Shown: positions 1-6,239 of the stretch, one piece after another
Layout of the letters: the number at the start of each line of letters is the position of its first letter
Position numbering within the stretch: the stretch's first letter is position 1
From: Oscillospiraceae bacterium
Lineage (GTDB): Bacteria; Bacillota; Clostridia; Oscillospirales; UBA929
NCBI GenBank assembly: GCA_009784085.1
Contig: WRCJ01000026.1
Span: 1 to 16,929 of the forward strand
Length of the DNA stretch: 16,929 bases
Reading direction: 5' to 3'
Notes under the pieces: generated by a model
Told to the model about the DNA's origin: nothing
Databases searched by the model: none
Seen by the model: the letters and a program-made list of their open reading frames with translations, nothing else
Position numbers and translations under genes: made by a program

Positions 1-48
1 ACGACGGTCACCATCAGCCTCCCCCACAAAATAGGCGGGCTCGTGTGA
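1..48 (+). CDS. C-terminal end of a protein, possibly a sensor histidine kinase (partial)
   Basis: The first frame is open from base 1 to a TGA at 46-48 and reads TTVTISLPHKIGGLV. The string TTVTISLP resembles the last strand of HATPase_c domains, where histidine kinases often end G-T-T-V-x-I-x-L-P followed by a short tail. Only 15 residues are visible, so the assignment rests on one short motif and is tentative. The gene would be co-directional with everything downstream, and its stop lies at the left edge of the G-rich repeat block. Confidence 0.35.
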   Translation, partial: TTVTISLPHKIGGLV

Positions 49-390
49 TGCGGCGGCGGCGGCGGCGCGGGGGTCGCGGCGGCGGGACCGTGGGCGTGAC
101 GGGTACGACGGCGGGGCCGTGGCGTTACGGCGGGACGTACGGGGTCGCGGCGGCGGGACGGACGGGGTCGCGGCGGCGGGACCGTGGCGACGCGGCGGGA
201 CGTACGGGGTCGCGGGCGCGGGCGCGGCGTCACGGCGGGACGTACGGGGTCGCGGCGACGGGGCCGTGGCGTCACGGCGGGACGTACGGGGTCGCGGCGA
301 CGGGGCCGTGGCGTCACGGCGGGACGTACGGGGTCGCGGCGGGACGCGCAGGGGCGCGGGCGCGGGCGCGGCGGAAACGGCAACACACGG
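49..390. repeat. G-rich minisatellite with a 42-bp unit
   Basis: This intergenic block is extremely G-rich on the + strand. The core GGGACGTACGGGGTCGCGG begins at 132 (with slight change), 197, 237, 279 and 321. The last three copies are spaced exactly 42 bp, with units 237-278 and 279-320 almost identical and a third that breaks off near 340. Each full unit holds a small dyad, CCGTG-GCGT-CACGG (264-277 and 306-319). The left part, 49-196, is a degenerate mixture of GGC runs and the same words. The block is open in several frames only because it lacks A/T-rich stop codons and because 42 is divisible by 3. The predicted Arg/Gly peptides look like artefacts, so I call no gene here. Confidence 0.9.
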
Positions 391-403
391 AAACGGCGAC
401 ACC

Positions 404-432
404 TTGCGTTCGTTCGTAAGATCTGGTATAAT
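404..432 (+). promoter_or_regulatory. Strong sigma-A type promoter for yqhQ
   Basis: TTGCGT at 404-409 and a perfect TATAAT at 427-432 are separated by 17 bp. A TG at 424-425 one base before the -10 makes it an extended -10 promoter. Transcription would begin near 438-439, about 60 bases before the preferred yqhQ start. The promoter sits just after the G-rich repeat block, in the first A/T-rich DNA of the window. Confidence 0.8.
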
Positions 433-498
433 ATGATAGGTGAGATATATTCGTTGTAGTATATTCGGATGAATGTGGATAAAGAGGGGATCTTTGCC

Positions 499-1539
499 TT
501 GAAAAAAGAAAAATCTTTTAAAACCACGATCGGCGGCCAGGCCCTCATCGAGGGCATCATGATGCGCGGGCCGGAGAAGGCCGCCTATGTTGTGCGGGGC
601 GCCCAGGGTTTGGTGAGCAAAGAGCGGAAGCTCAAGCCGGCCAAAGAGAAATTCTTCCTGTTGCGCTGGCCGTTTTTCCGGGGCGTGTTCAATTTTGTCG
701 GCTCCATGCGCGACGGCATGAAGGCGCTCACCTGGTCGGCCGAGCAGTTCCCCGACGACGACGAAGCCGACGGGGATACCCCCGCGAAGGAAGAAGAACA
801 GCCTTCCAAATTCAGCCTCTGGCTCGATAAAAAACTCAGCAGCGAAAAGGTGCAAAAGGCCGTGATGACCATCGCTGTCGTCATTGGGCTTGCCCTCTCC
901 ATCGGCATCTTTATGTTGCTGCCCGCCTTCCTGACCGGGCTGATAGGCGGCGACTCGCTGGGGCGGGGCATCACGCGCAACCTGCTGGAGGGTCTCATCC
1001 GCATGATCATCCTGCTTAGCTATATGGCGTTGGTCTCCCGCATGAAAGACATCAAGCGGGTCTTCCGCTACCATGGCGCCGAGCACAAAACCATTGCCTG
1101 CTACGAGGCCGGGCGCGAACTGACGGTGGAGAACGTGCGCGGGTTTTCCCGGTTCCATCCGCGTTGCGGCACCAGTTTCCTGTTCATGGTGGTCATCATC
1201 AGCATCTTGGTCTTTTCGTTGCTCGCCCCGCTGGAAAACATGCTTCTGGGCGTGGGAGCAGACGGGGCCGTCAATACGTCCTCGGGGATATACCTTTTGA
1301 TACGCACCGCCTCCCGCCTTATTCTCCTCCCCTTGCTGGTGTCTGTTTCCTATGAGATCAATCGTCTCATCGGACGTTTTGATAGCCTCCTCACCCGCAT
1401 TTTGCGCGCCCCCGGCTTGTGGATGCAACGCCTGACCACCTATGAGCCGGACGACAGCATGATCGAGGTGGGCATCGAGGCGTTGCAAAGGGTGATCCCC
1501 TCGCAAAAGGGCGCGGATGAATGGGGGAAGGGAAATTAA
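499..1539 (+). CDS. yqhQ: DUF1385 integral membrane protein (YqhQ family)
   Basis: The protein of about 346 aa belongs to the DUF1385/YqhQ family, whose biochemical role is not established. Visible family marks are GGQALIEGIMMRGP near the N-terminus (from residue 12), HGAEHKT at 192-198 and the HPRCGTS segment at 220-226, whose His, Glu and Cys residues could bind a metal. Hydrophobic segments lie at about 122-148, 165-180, 226-246 and 264-284. A TTG start at 499 is preferred because AAAGAGGGGA (481-490) stands before it and the family usually begins close to the GGQA motif. An ATG at 469 is in frame and would add 10 residues, but has no good ribosome site. The gene is followed by prmC, as in many Firmicutes, and is probably driven by the promoter at 404-432. 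Confidence 0.88.
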   Translation: MKKEKSFKTTIGGQALIEGIMMRGPEKAAYVVRGAQGLVSKERKLKPAKEKFFLLRWPFFRGVFNFVGSMRDGMKALTWSAEQFPDDDEADGDTPAKEEEQPSKFSLWLDKKLSSEKVQKAVMTIAVVIGLALSIGIFMLLPAFLTGLIGGDSLGRGITRNLLEGLIRMIILLSYMALVSRMKDIKRVFRYHGAEHKTIACYEAGRELTVENVRGFSRFHPRCGTSFLFMVVIISILVFSLLAPLENMLLGVGADGAVNTSSGIYLLIRTASRLILLPLLVSVSYEINRLIGRFDSLLTRILRAPGLWMQRLTTYEPDDSMIEVGIEALQRVIPSQKGADEWGKGN

Positions 1540-1540
1540 T

Positions 1541-1567
1541 GGGAACTAAGGGGTACTAGGGGTACTA
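1541..1567. repeat. Three 9-bp tandem units between yqhQ and prmC
   Basis: GGGAACTAA (1541-1549) is followed by two identical GGGGTACTA units (1550-1567), directly after the yqhQ stop. The rest of the gap (1570-1616) is built from GCGGAA/GGCGGA words that run into the prmC ribosome-binding site. No terminator is visible. Confidence 0.75.
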
Positions 1568-1620
1568 AGGCATCGGCGGAATAGCGGAATCGGCGGAACG
1601 AGCGGAGGCGGAGGGGAAGT

Positions 1621-2523
1621 ATGGCCAGCACCTACAACAATCTATATCTGGATCTCAGACAACAGCTGTTGGGCGGAGGGATCTTGATGGCTTCTTTGGA
1701 AGCCCGTGAGATCATGCGCCATGTGACCGGCAAGGATCGTCTGGCTATTGCCCGCGACTACCACATGTACGTGCATCCCGAGGAGGAATCGCAAGCCTTG
1801 GCGTTGCTGCGGCGACGCCTGGAGGGGGAACCCATCGCCTATATCATCGGGCAGTGGGAGTTTTTTGGGCTCACCTTTGAGGTGTCGCCGGATGTCCTCA
1901 TCCCCCGCGCCGATACCGAGGTGCTGGCTGCCCACGCCATTGAACTGGCAAAGGAGTCCGGCCCGGGGGATGTCCGCGTGCTGGATCTATGCACAGGTTG
2001 CGGCTGTGTCGGTTTAACCGTGGCGGCTTATACGACCGGCAGCCGCGTGGTGTTGGCGGATGTCTCGGAACCGGCACTCAAGGTAACCCGCCATAATATC
2101 CGCCGGCACGATCTTTCCGCCCGGGTGGCCGCCGTACACGCGGACGCGCTGGCGCCCGCGCCCGCCAACTTGGGCCGTTTTGATGTGATCGTCTGCAACC
2201 CGCCCTATATCGAATCCGGGCAGTTTAGCGCGTTGGAAGGTAGCGTGCGCCGCTATGAGCCGCACCTGGCCTTGGATGGCGGGCCGGACGGTATGCGTTT
2301 CTTCCGCGCCGTAGCCTTGGGCTGGCGAAACGCCGTGAAACCCCATGGCCACTTGGTGTTCGAATGCGGGCAGGGGCAGGCCCCCGCCGTGAGCGAGATC
2401 CTGTACCGGGCGACTTACGGGCATGTGGAAACACTGCGTGACGCACAAGGCATTGAACGCGTCGTGGTCGGGGCGCCGGTTTGGACCGACGATATACGCG
2501 ACGGCGTTTCGGATATTATCTAA
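1621..2523 (+). CDS. prmC: Peptide chain release factor N5-glutamine methyltransferase PrmC (HemK)
   Basis: PrmC methylates the glutamine of the GGQ motif in class I release factors using S-adenosylmethionine. The 300-residue length is typical. An N-terminal helical domain is followed by IPRADTE (family motif IPRPxTE), the SAM-binding motif I DLCTGCGCVG at 122-131, and the catalytic NPPY at 193-196. Motif I carries Cys where Ser is more usual (GTGSG type); the substitution is small and probably tolerated. The ATG at 1621 follows a purine-rich GGAGGGG (1610-1616), although the spacing is short. In Firmicutes prmC usually adjoins prfA, the gene of its substrate; here recA follows instead. Confidence 0.95.
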   Translation: MASTYNNLYLDLRQQLLGGGILMASLEAREIMRHVTGKDRLAIARDYHMYVHPEEESQALALLRRRLEGEPIAYIIGQWEFFGLTFEVSPDVLIPRADTEVLAAHAIELAKESGPGDVRVLDLCTGCGCVGLTVAAYTTGSRVVLADVSEPALKVTRHNIRRHDLSARVAAVHADALAPAPANLGRFDVIVCNPPYIESGQFSALEGSVRRYEPHLALDGGPDGMRFFRAVALGWRNAVKPHGHLVFECGQGQAPAVSEILYRATYGHVETLRDAQGIERVVVGAPVWTDDIRDGVSDII

Positions 2524-2572
2524 TCGAAAAATCGATATAATCTATTATTATTCAGAATAGGTGGATGAATTT
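2523..2572 (+). promoter_or_regulatory. recA leader: possible promoter and ribosome-binding site
   Basis: The A/T-rich gap contains a TATAAT at 2536-2541 but no good -35 at the right distance, so a promoter is plausible but weak. A small dyad, ATCGA (2523-2527) with TCGAT (2532-2536), touches the -10. No canonical Gram-positive LexA box (CGAAC-N4-GTTCG) is visible, so SOS control cannot be claimed. AGGTGGAT at 2559-2566 is a good Shine-Dalgarno site, 8 bases before the ATG at 2573, and it decides the recA start. Confidence 0.5.
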
Positions 2573-3730
2573 ATGGCACGACCCGAAAAACCGCAATATG
2601 TGGCCCCCGCCGATCTCAAACAGTCAGAAAACCGCAAGAAAGCGTTGCAAACGGCACTCGATCAGATCAACATGACCTATGGCAAGGGCGCCGTCATGCG
2701 CCTGGGCGACAACGTGGGCATGGAAATCAGCGTCATCCCGACCGGCTGCCTGTCCCTGGATCTATCGTTGGGCGTCGGCGGCTTGCCGCGCGGGCGCATC
2801 GTGGAGATCTACGGTCCCGAGGCTTCGGGGAAAACCACGCTGGCGTTGCACATGATTGCCTCGGCGCAGAGAAACGGCGGGGAAGCCGCCTTCATCGACG
2901 CCGAGCATGCCCTCGACCCGGTGTATGCCAAGGCGTTGGGCGTCGACACCGATAACCTGCTCATCTCCCAGCCCGACAACGGCGAGCAGGCGTTGGAAAT
3001 CTGCGAGGCGCTGGTGCGCAGCGGCGCGCTGGATATCATTATCATCGACTCTGTGGCCGCTTTGGTGCCCAGGGCCGAGCTGGACGGACACATGGGCGAC
3101 GCGCAGGTCGGCCTTCACGCGCGGCTCATGTCCCAAGCCATGCGCAAGCTGGCCGGTAGCCTGGCCAAGACCAACACGGTGGCCGTTTTCATCAACCAAT
3201 TGCGCGAAAAGGTTAGCACCGGCTACGGCGGCGGCTACGGCAACAACGAGACCACGACCGGCGGCCGCGCGCTGAAATTCTATGCCAGCGTGCGCATCGA
3301 CGTGCGCCGAACAAGCTATATCGAAACCGGCGGCGTGAAGATCGGCGCCACCACCATCTTGAAGGTCGTCAAAAACAAGACGGCGCCCCCCTTCCGCAAC
3401 TGCACCGTGGATATCCTCTATGGCGAAGGGATATCCCATACGAGCGAGCTCCTCGATTTGGGCGAGCGTTTGGGTCTGGTACAAAAGAGCGGCTCTTGGT
3501 TCAGCGCCGGCGACATCCGTTTGGGCCAGGGCAAAGACGCGGCCCGTGCCTATCTCAAGGAAAACCCGGAATTCGCCGACGATCTGGAAGCCAAGATCCG
3601 CACCGAGGGCCATACCCTGCAGATGATCAACAAGCCCAGGAGGGGCAAGGTGGCGCCGGCTGGCCGGGGCGTGCGCGTGTTGGTCGAGGCCAGCGATTTG
3701 GATAATGAAGAAAGCGGCGGCAATGCGTAG
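2573..3730 (+). CDS. recA: Recombinase RecA with an enlarged L2 loop
   Basis: RecA is the ATP-dependent strand-exchange protein that also triggers LexA cleavage. The protein is about 385 aa. Walker A is GPEASGKT at 81-88; the DNA-facing ETTTGGRALKFYASVR block and the IIIIDSVAAL Walker B strand are intact. About 17 residues precede the conserved ENRKKAL start. The odd part is loop L2: where nearly all RecA proteins have GVMFGNPE, this one has STGYGGGYGNNE (215-226), four residues longer, without the usual Met and Pro and with an extra Tyr and several Gly. The C-terminus is only mildly acidic. A GTG at 2561 is in frame, but it falls inside the ribosome-binding site, so ATG 2573 is preferred. 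recX overlaps its end. Confidence 0.97.
   Translation: MARPEKPQYVAPADLKQSENRKKALQTALDQINMTYGKGAVMRLGDNVGMEISVIPTGCLSLDLSLGVGGLPRGRIVEIYGPEASGKTTLALHMIASAQRNGGEAAFIDAEHALDPVYAKALGVDTDNLLISQPDNGEQALEICEALVRSGALDIIIIDSVAALVPRAELDGHMGDAQVGLHARLMSQAMRKLAGSLAKTNTVAVFINQLREKVSTGYGGGYGNNETTTGGRALKFYASVRIDVRRTSYIETGGVKIGATTILKVVKNKTAPPFRNCTVDILYGEGISHTSELLDLGERLGLVQKSGSWFSAGDIRLGQGKDAARAYLKENPEFADDLEAKIRTEGHTLQMINKPRRGKVAPAGRGVRVLVEASDLDNEESGGNA
3221..3241. repeat. 9-bp duplication inside recA (L2 loop)
   Basis: GGCTACGGC occurs twice (3221-3229 and 3233-3241) with GGC between. It encodes Gly-Tyr-Gly, Gly, Gly-Tyr-Gly, which is exactly the segment that enlarges the L2 loop. Confidence 0.7.
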
Positions 3731-4271
3731 TACGCAATCGCCGGTGCCGGTGCCATCGTCGGTACCATCGTCGGTGCCGTCGCCGGTGTCATCGCCATCG
3801 CCGGTACTGTCGCCGTCTCCGGAGTGCGAGGCGGCGCGCGAGGCGGCGTTGAGGCTGTTGGCGCGGCGCGCGTTGAGCGTGAACGAGCTGACAGCCAAAC
3901 TGGAAGCGTTGGGCTACGGCGTCGAAGTCTGCGACGATGCCGTCGCGTGGCTCCTCGATCTGGGCTACCTGAATGACGAGGCTTTGGCGCGCGACCGCGC
4001 GGAGGCGTTGAGCGAAAAGGGCTATGGGTTCTACCGCATACAATTTGATTTGCGGCGGCGTGGGCTAGACCCTTCGCTGGCAGATCAAGTCCTGGCGGAA
4101 CTGCCCGACGCCGCCGAAGCCATCGACGACCATATTGCCCGGATGATGGCGGGGCGCGACGCCGGCGATCCCCAACAACGCCGCCGTACCGCCGCCGCGC
4201 TGTCCCGGCGCGGGTTCCCTTCGGACGACATCAACGCGGGCATGGCGCGATTCATGATGCATGATGCATGA
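3705..4271 (+). CDS. recX: Regulatory protein RecX with a repetitive Pro/Ser N-terminus
   Basis: RecX binds RecA filaments and limits their growth; its position directly after recA fits that role. The recognisable family region begins near residue 41 (ALRLLARRALSVNELTAKL) and continues through the three-helix repeats, for example YLNDEALARDRAEALSEKG, with the usual length of about 150 residues. Before it lies a low-complexity segment of Pro, Ser and Val encoded by 12-bp repeats, absent from typical RecX. The ATG at 3705 overlaps recA by 26 bases; ATG 3723, preceded by AAGAAAG, is an alternative with an 8-base overlap. Neither has a strong ribosome site, so coupling to recA translation is likely. 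The last codons lie in a heptamer repeat. Confidence 0.88.
   Translation: MKKAAAMRSTQSPVPVPSSVPSSVPSPVSSPSPVLSPSPECEAAREAALRLLARRALSVNELTAKLEALGYGVEVCDDAVAWLLDLGYLNDEALARDRAEALSEKGYGFYRIQFDLRRRGLDPSLADQVLAELPDAAEAIDDHIARMMAGRDAGDPQQRRRTAAALSRRGFPSDDINAGMARFMMHDA
3741..3824. repeat. Seven 12-bp repeats at the 5' end of recX
   Basis: Seven consecutive 12-bp units fill 3741-3824. The clearest are CCATCGTCGGTA (3753-3764), CCATCGTCGGTG (3765-3776) and CCGTCGCCGGTG (3777-3788). They encode the tetrapeptides PVPV, PSSV, PSSV, PSPV, SSPS, PVLS and PSPE. The unit length keeps the frame, so changes in copy number would leave RecX intact. Confidence 0.85.
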
Positions 4272-4290
4272 TAAATGATAAATGATGATG
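4254..4290. repeat. Heptamer repeats carrying the recX stop and rimO start
   Basis: ATGATGC twice (4254-4267), ATGATAA twice (4268-4281) and then ATGATGATG (4282-4290) follow without interruption. The recX stop TGA (4269-4271) and the rimO start codons (4282, 4285 or 4288) are all part of this array. Every unit supplies an ATG and a possible TGA, and no Shine-Dalgarno sequence is present. A 7-bp change would alter both the recX C-terminus and the stop-to-start spacing. Confidence 0.85.
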
Positions 4291-5613
4291 AAAGTTGCTT
4301 TGATTTCGTTGGGATGCGCTAAGAATCTTGTCAGCAGTGAGCAAATGCTCTATCGGCTTCGCGAGGCTGGCTACCATTTGGTGGGTGACGCCGATGGTTC
4401 CGACATTGTTGTGATCAACACCTGCGGTTTTATCGAGGATGCCAAACGCGAAGCCATCGAGCATATTTTGCGCCTGGCCGCCCTCAAAGCCGAAGGGCGC
4501 GTCGGCAAGATCCTGGTGGCCGGCTGTCTGGCCGAGCGTTACCGGGAGGAAGTGTTTCGCGAGTTACCGGAAGTTGACGGCCTGGTGGGATGCGGCAGCT
4601 TCCACGAAGTTGCGCATGCGGTCGCCTCTGCGGCGGCCGAGGGGCGTCCCTGTCTGTTTCCCCCCCCCGACGCCACGCCGCTGGAGGCGTCGCGCCTTGT
4701 CTCGACGCCCCGCTTCACGGCCTACCTGAAAATCGCCGAGGGCTGCGACAATGCCTGCGCCTATTGCGTGATCCCCCGCCTGCGCGGCGCATTCCGAAGC
4801 CTCCCGATGGACGCCTTGCTGTCCGAGGCCGCGTTGCTTGTCAAGGGCGGCGCGAGGGAGCTGATCCTGGTGGCCCAGGACACCACCCGATACGGCATGG
4901 ATCTCTATGGGAAAAGGCGCCTGCCGGAACTCCTGGAGGCTCTGTGCCAGATCGACGGCTTGCGGTGGCTGCGCCTGCACTACCTGTACCCCAGTGACGT
5001 GGATAGCTACCTTGTCGACGTGATCGCGCGGGAGGGGAAGATTGTCAAATACCTGGACATCCCCATCCAGCATTGCAACGATCGCCTGCTGGGCGCGATG
5101 GGGCGACGGGGCGGGCGGCGGCAGATCGAGGCCCTGGTGTACGCGCTTCGCACCCGTGTCCCCGGCGTGGCGTTGCGCACATCGCTGATCGCCGGGCTAC
5201 CCGGAGAGACCGATGCCGATTTCGAGGAACTGTGCGCGTTCTTGCATAAGACCCGCTGGGAGCGCGCCGGCGTGTTCCCCTATTCCCCCGAAGAGGGGAC
5301 AAGGGCAGCCGAAATGCCGGGGCAAGTAGAGGCCGTTACCAGGCATAAGCGCGCCCAAATCCTGATGGACATCCAGCGGGATATCATGGAGGATTTCCAT
5401 AAAACACTGCTGGGGAAAACCCTCGATATCCTCACCGAGAGTTATGACAGGCAAACCGGCCGGCACTGCGGCAGATCCTGGGCCGATAGCCCCGAGGTGG
5501 ATAGCCGGGTGTTTTTCACAGCCCGCCGCCGCATCGCCGCCGGGACATTTGCCCGTGTACGCATCACCGGCCTTCACGGCGATGACCTGCTGGGACGGGC
5601 CATTGTCACCTGA
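4282..5613 (+). CDS. rimO: Ribosomal protein S12 methylthiotransferase RimO
   Basis: RimO is a radical-SAM enzyme that adds a methylthio group to an aspartate of ribosomal protein S12. The 443-residue length is typical. The N-terminal UPF0004 domain shows the three cluster cysteines C12, C48 and C82 (SLGCAKN, NTCGF, VAGCLAE). The radical-SAM motif CDNACAYC gives C155, C159 and C162. A TRAM domain forms the C-terminus. SLGCAKN together with the RLRGAFRS segment favours RimO over MiaB. Three in-frame ATGs (4282, 4285, 4288) begin the gene with no ribosome-binding site, so reinitiation after the recX stop 10-16 bases upstream is the likely mode of translation. Nine consecutive C at 4660-4668 encode Pro-Pro-Pro. 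Confidence 0.95.
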   Translation: MMMKVALISLGCAKNLVSSEQMLYRLREAGYHLVGDADGSDIVVINTCGFIEDAKREAIEHILRLAALKAEGRVGKILVAGCLAERYREEVFRELPEVDGLVGCGSFHEVAHAVASAAAEGRPCLFPPPDATPLEASRLVSTPRFTAYLKIAEGCDNACAYCVIPRLRGAFRSLPMDALLSEAALLVKGGARELILVAQDTTRYGMDLYGKRRLPELLEALCQIDGLRWLRLHYLYPSDVDSYLVDVIAREGKIVKYLDIPIQHCNDRLLGAMGRRGGRRQIEALVYALRTRVPGVALRTSLIAGLPGETDADFEELCAFLHKTRWERAGVFPYSPEEGTRAAEMPGQVEAVTRHKRAQILMDIQRDIMEDFHKTLLGKTLDILTESYDRQTGRHCGRSWADSPEVDSRVFFTARRRIAAGTFARVRITGLHGDDLLGRAIVT

Positions 5614-5631
5614 TTGAGCGAGGAGTTCGCT

Positions 5632-6192
5632 ATGACGCCAGCCAATTATATCACGCTGTCACGTATCGCCCTCATCCCCCTCTTCATGTGGGCGATGCTT
5701 TCGACTGCCCCTTATTCGGAGATCGTCGCGCTTCTTATTTTTGTTGTGGCCAGCGTCACCGACGCGGTGGACGGCTATATCGCGCGCCGCTTTCATCAGG
5801 TTACCAATTTGGGGAAATTTATCGACCCATTGGCCGACAAGCTGTTGGTGACCTCTGCCCTGCTCATGTTCGTACAAAACGGTCAGATTTCCTCCGTGCC
5901 GGCCATGATCATCATCACGCGGGAATTGATGATCACCTCCTTACGCATGGTGGCTGTCGCGGCGGGCAGGGTCATCGCGGCCGGCTGGGAAGGCAAGGTA
6001 AAGACATGCGTGCAGATTGTGTGCATCGCTTTCCTGCTCACAGGGCAAGGCGGTGCGGCCATATTCGGCGCGACGGGTTTCCGCTGGGACGACATGGTCG
6101 TTTGGCTCATGACAGCCGTGACCGCTTGGTCCGGCGCCGCGTATCTTTACAAACACAAGGATGTTTTACGAAAAGACAATGAACGTCATTAG
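5632..6192 (+). CDS. pgsA: CDP-diacylglycerol-glycerol-3-phosphate 3-phosphatidyltransferase PgsA
   Basis: PgsA makes phosphatidylglycerol phosphate from CDP-diacylglycerol and glycerol 3-phosphate in the cytoplasmic membrane. The complete CDP-alcohol phosphatidyltransferase motif is visible: D44, D47, G48, A51, R52, G61, D65 and D69 in DAVDGYIAR...GKFIDPLADK. The protein has about 186 residues with several hydrophobic helices and begins TPANYITLSRIALIP, as the family does. ATG 5632 is chosen because AGGAG (5621-5625) stands 6 bases before it; a TTG at 5614 right after the rimO stop is in frame but lies upstream of that site. rimO next to pgsA is a common Firmicutes order, although cinA, usually next, is missing. 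Confidence 0.95.
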   Translation: MTPANYITLSRIALIPLFMWAMLSTAPYSEIVALLIFVVASVTDAVDGYIARRFHQVTNLGKFIDPLADKLLVTSALLMFVQNGQISSVPAMIIITRELMITSLRMVAVAAGRVIAAGWEGKVKTCVQIVCIAFLLTGQGGAAIFGATGFRWDDMVVWLMTAVTAWSGAAYLYKHKDVLRKDNERH

Positions 6193-6222
6193 CGTTATGA
6201 GCGTTATGAGCGTTATGAGCGT
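6191..6222. repeat. 9-bp repeats between pgsA and cysS
   Basis: AGCGTTATG is repeated three times without change (6191-6217), followed by a partial AGCGT (6218-6222). The array starts inside the pgsA stop codon and ends at the cysS ribosome-binding site AGGAGG (6223-6228). A looser GCGTAGCGTAAT follows up to the ATG at 6240. Confidence 0.85.
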
Positions 6223-6239
6223 AGGAGGCGTAGCGTAAT

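Noticed and set aside
132..341. CRISPR array
   Set aside because: The units are contiguous, with no unique spacers between repeats, and no cas genes are nearby.
45..459. Three overlapping + strand frames coding Arg/Gly-rich repeats
   Set aside because: They lie in the 42-bp G-rich array, are open in all three frames because the DNA lacks stop codons, and have no family match or ribosome site.
2523..2572. LexA (SOS) operator before recA
   Set aside because: The small ATCGA/TCGAT dyad does not match the CGAAC-N4-GTTCG consensus.
2762..3898. A 378-codon frame on the - strand across recA and recX
   Set aside because: It mirrors the conserved recA coding strand and the recX repeat array, with no recognisable domain.
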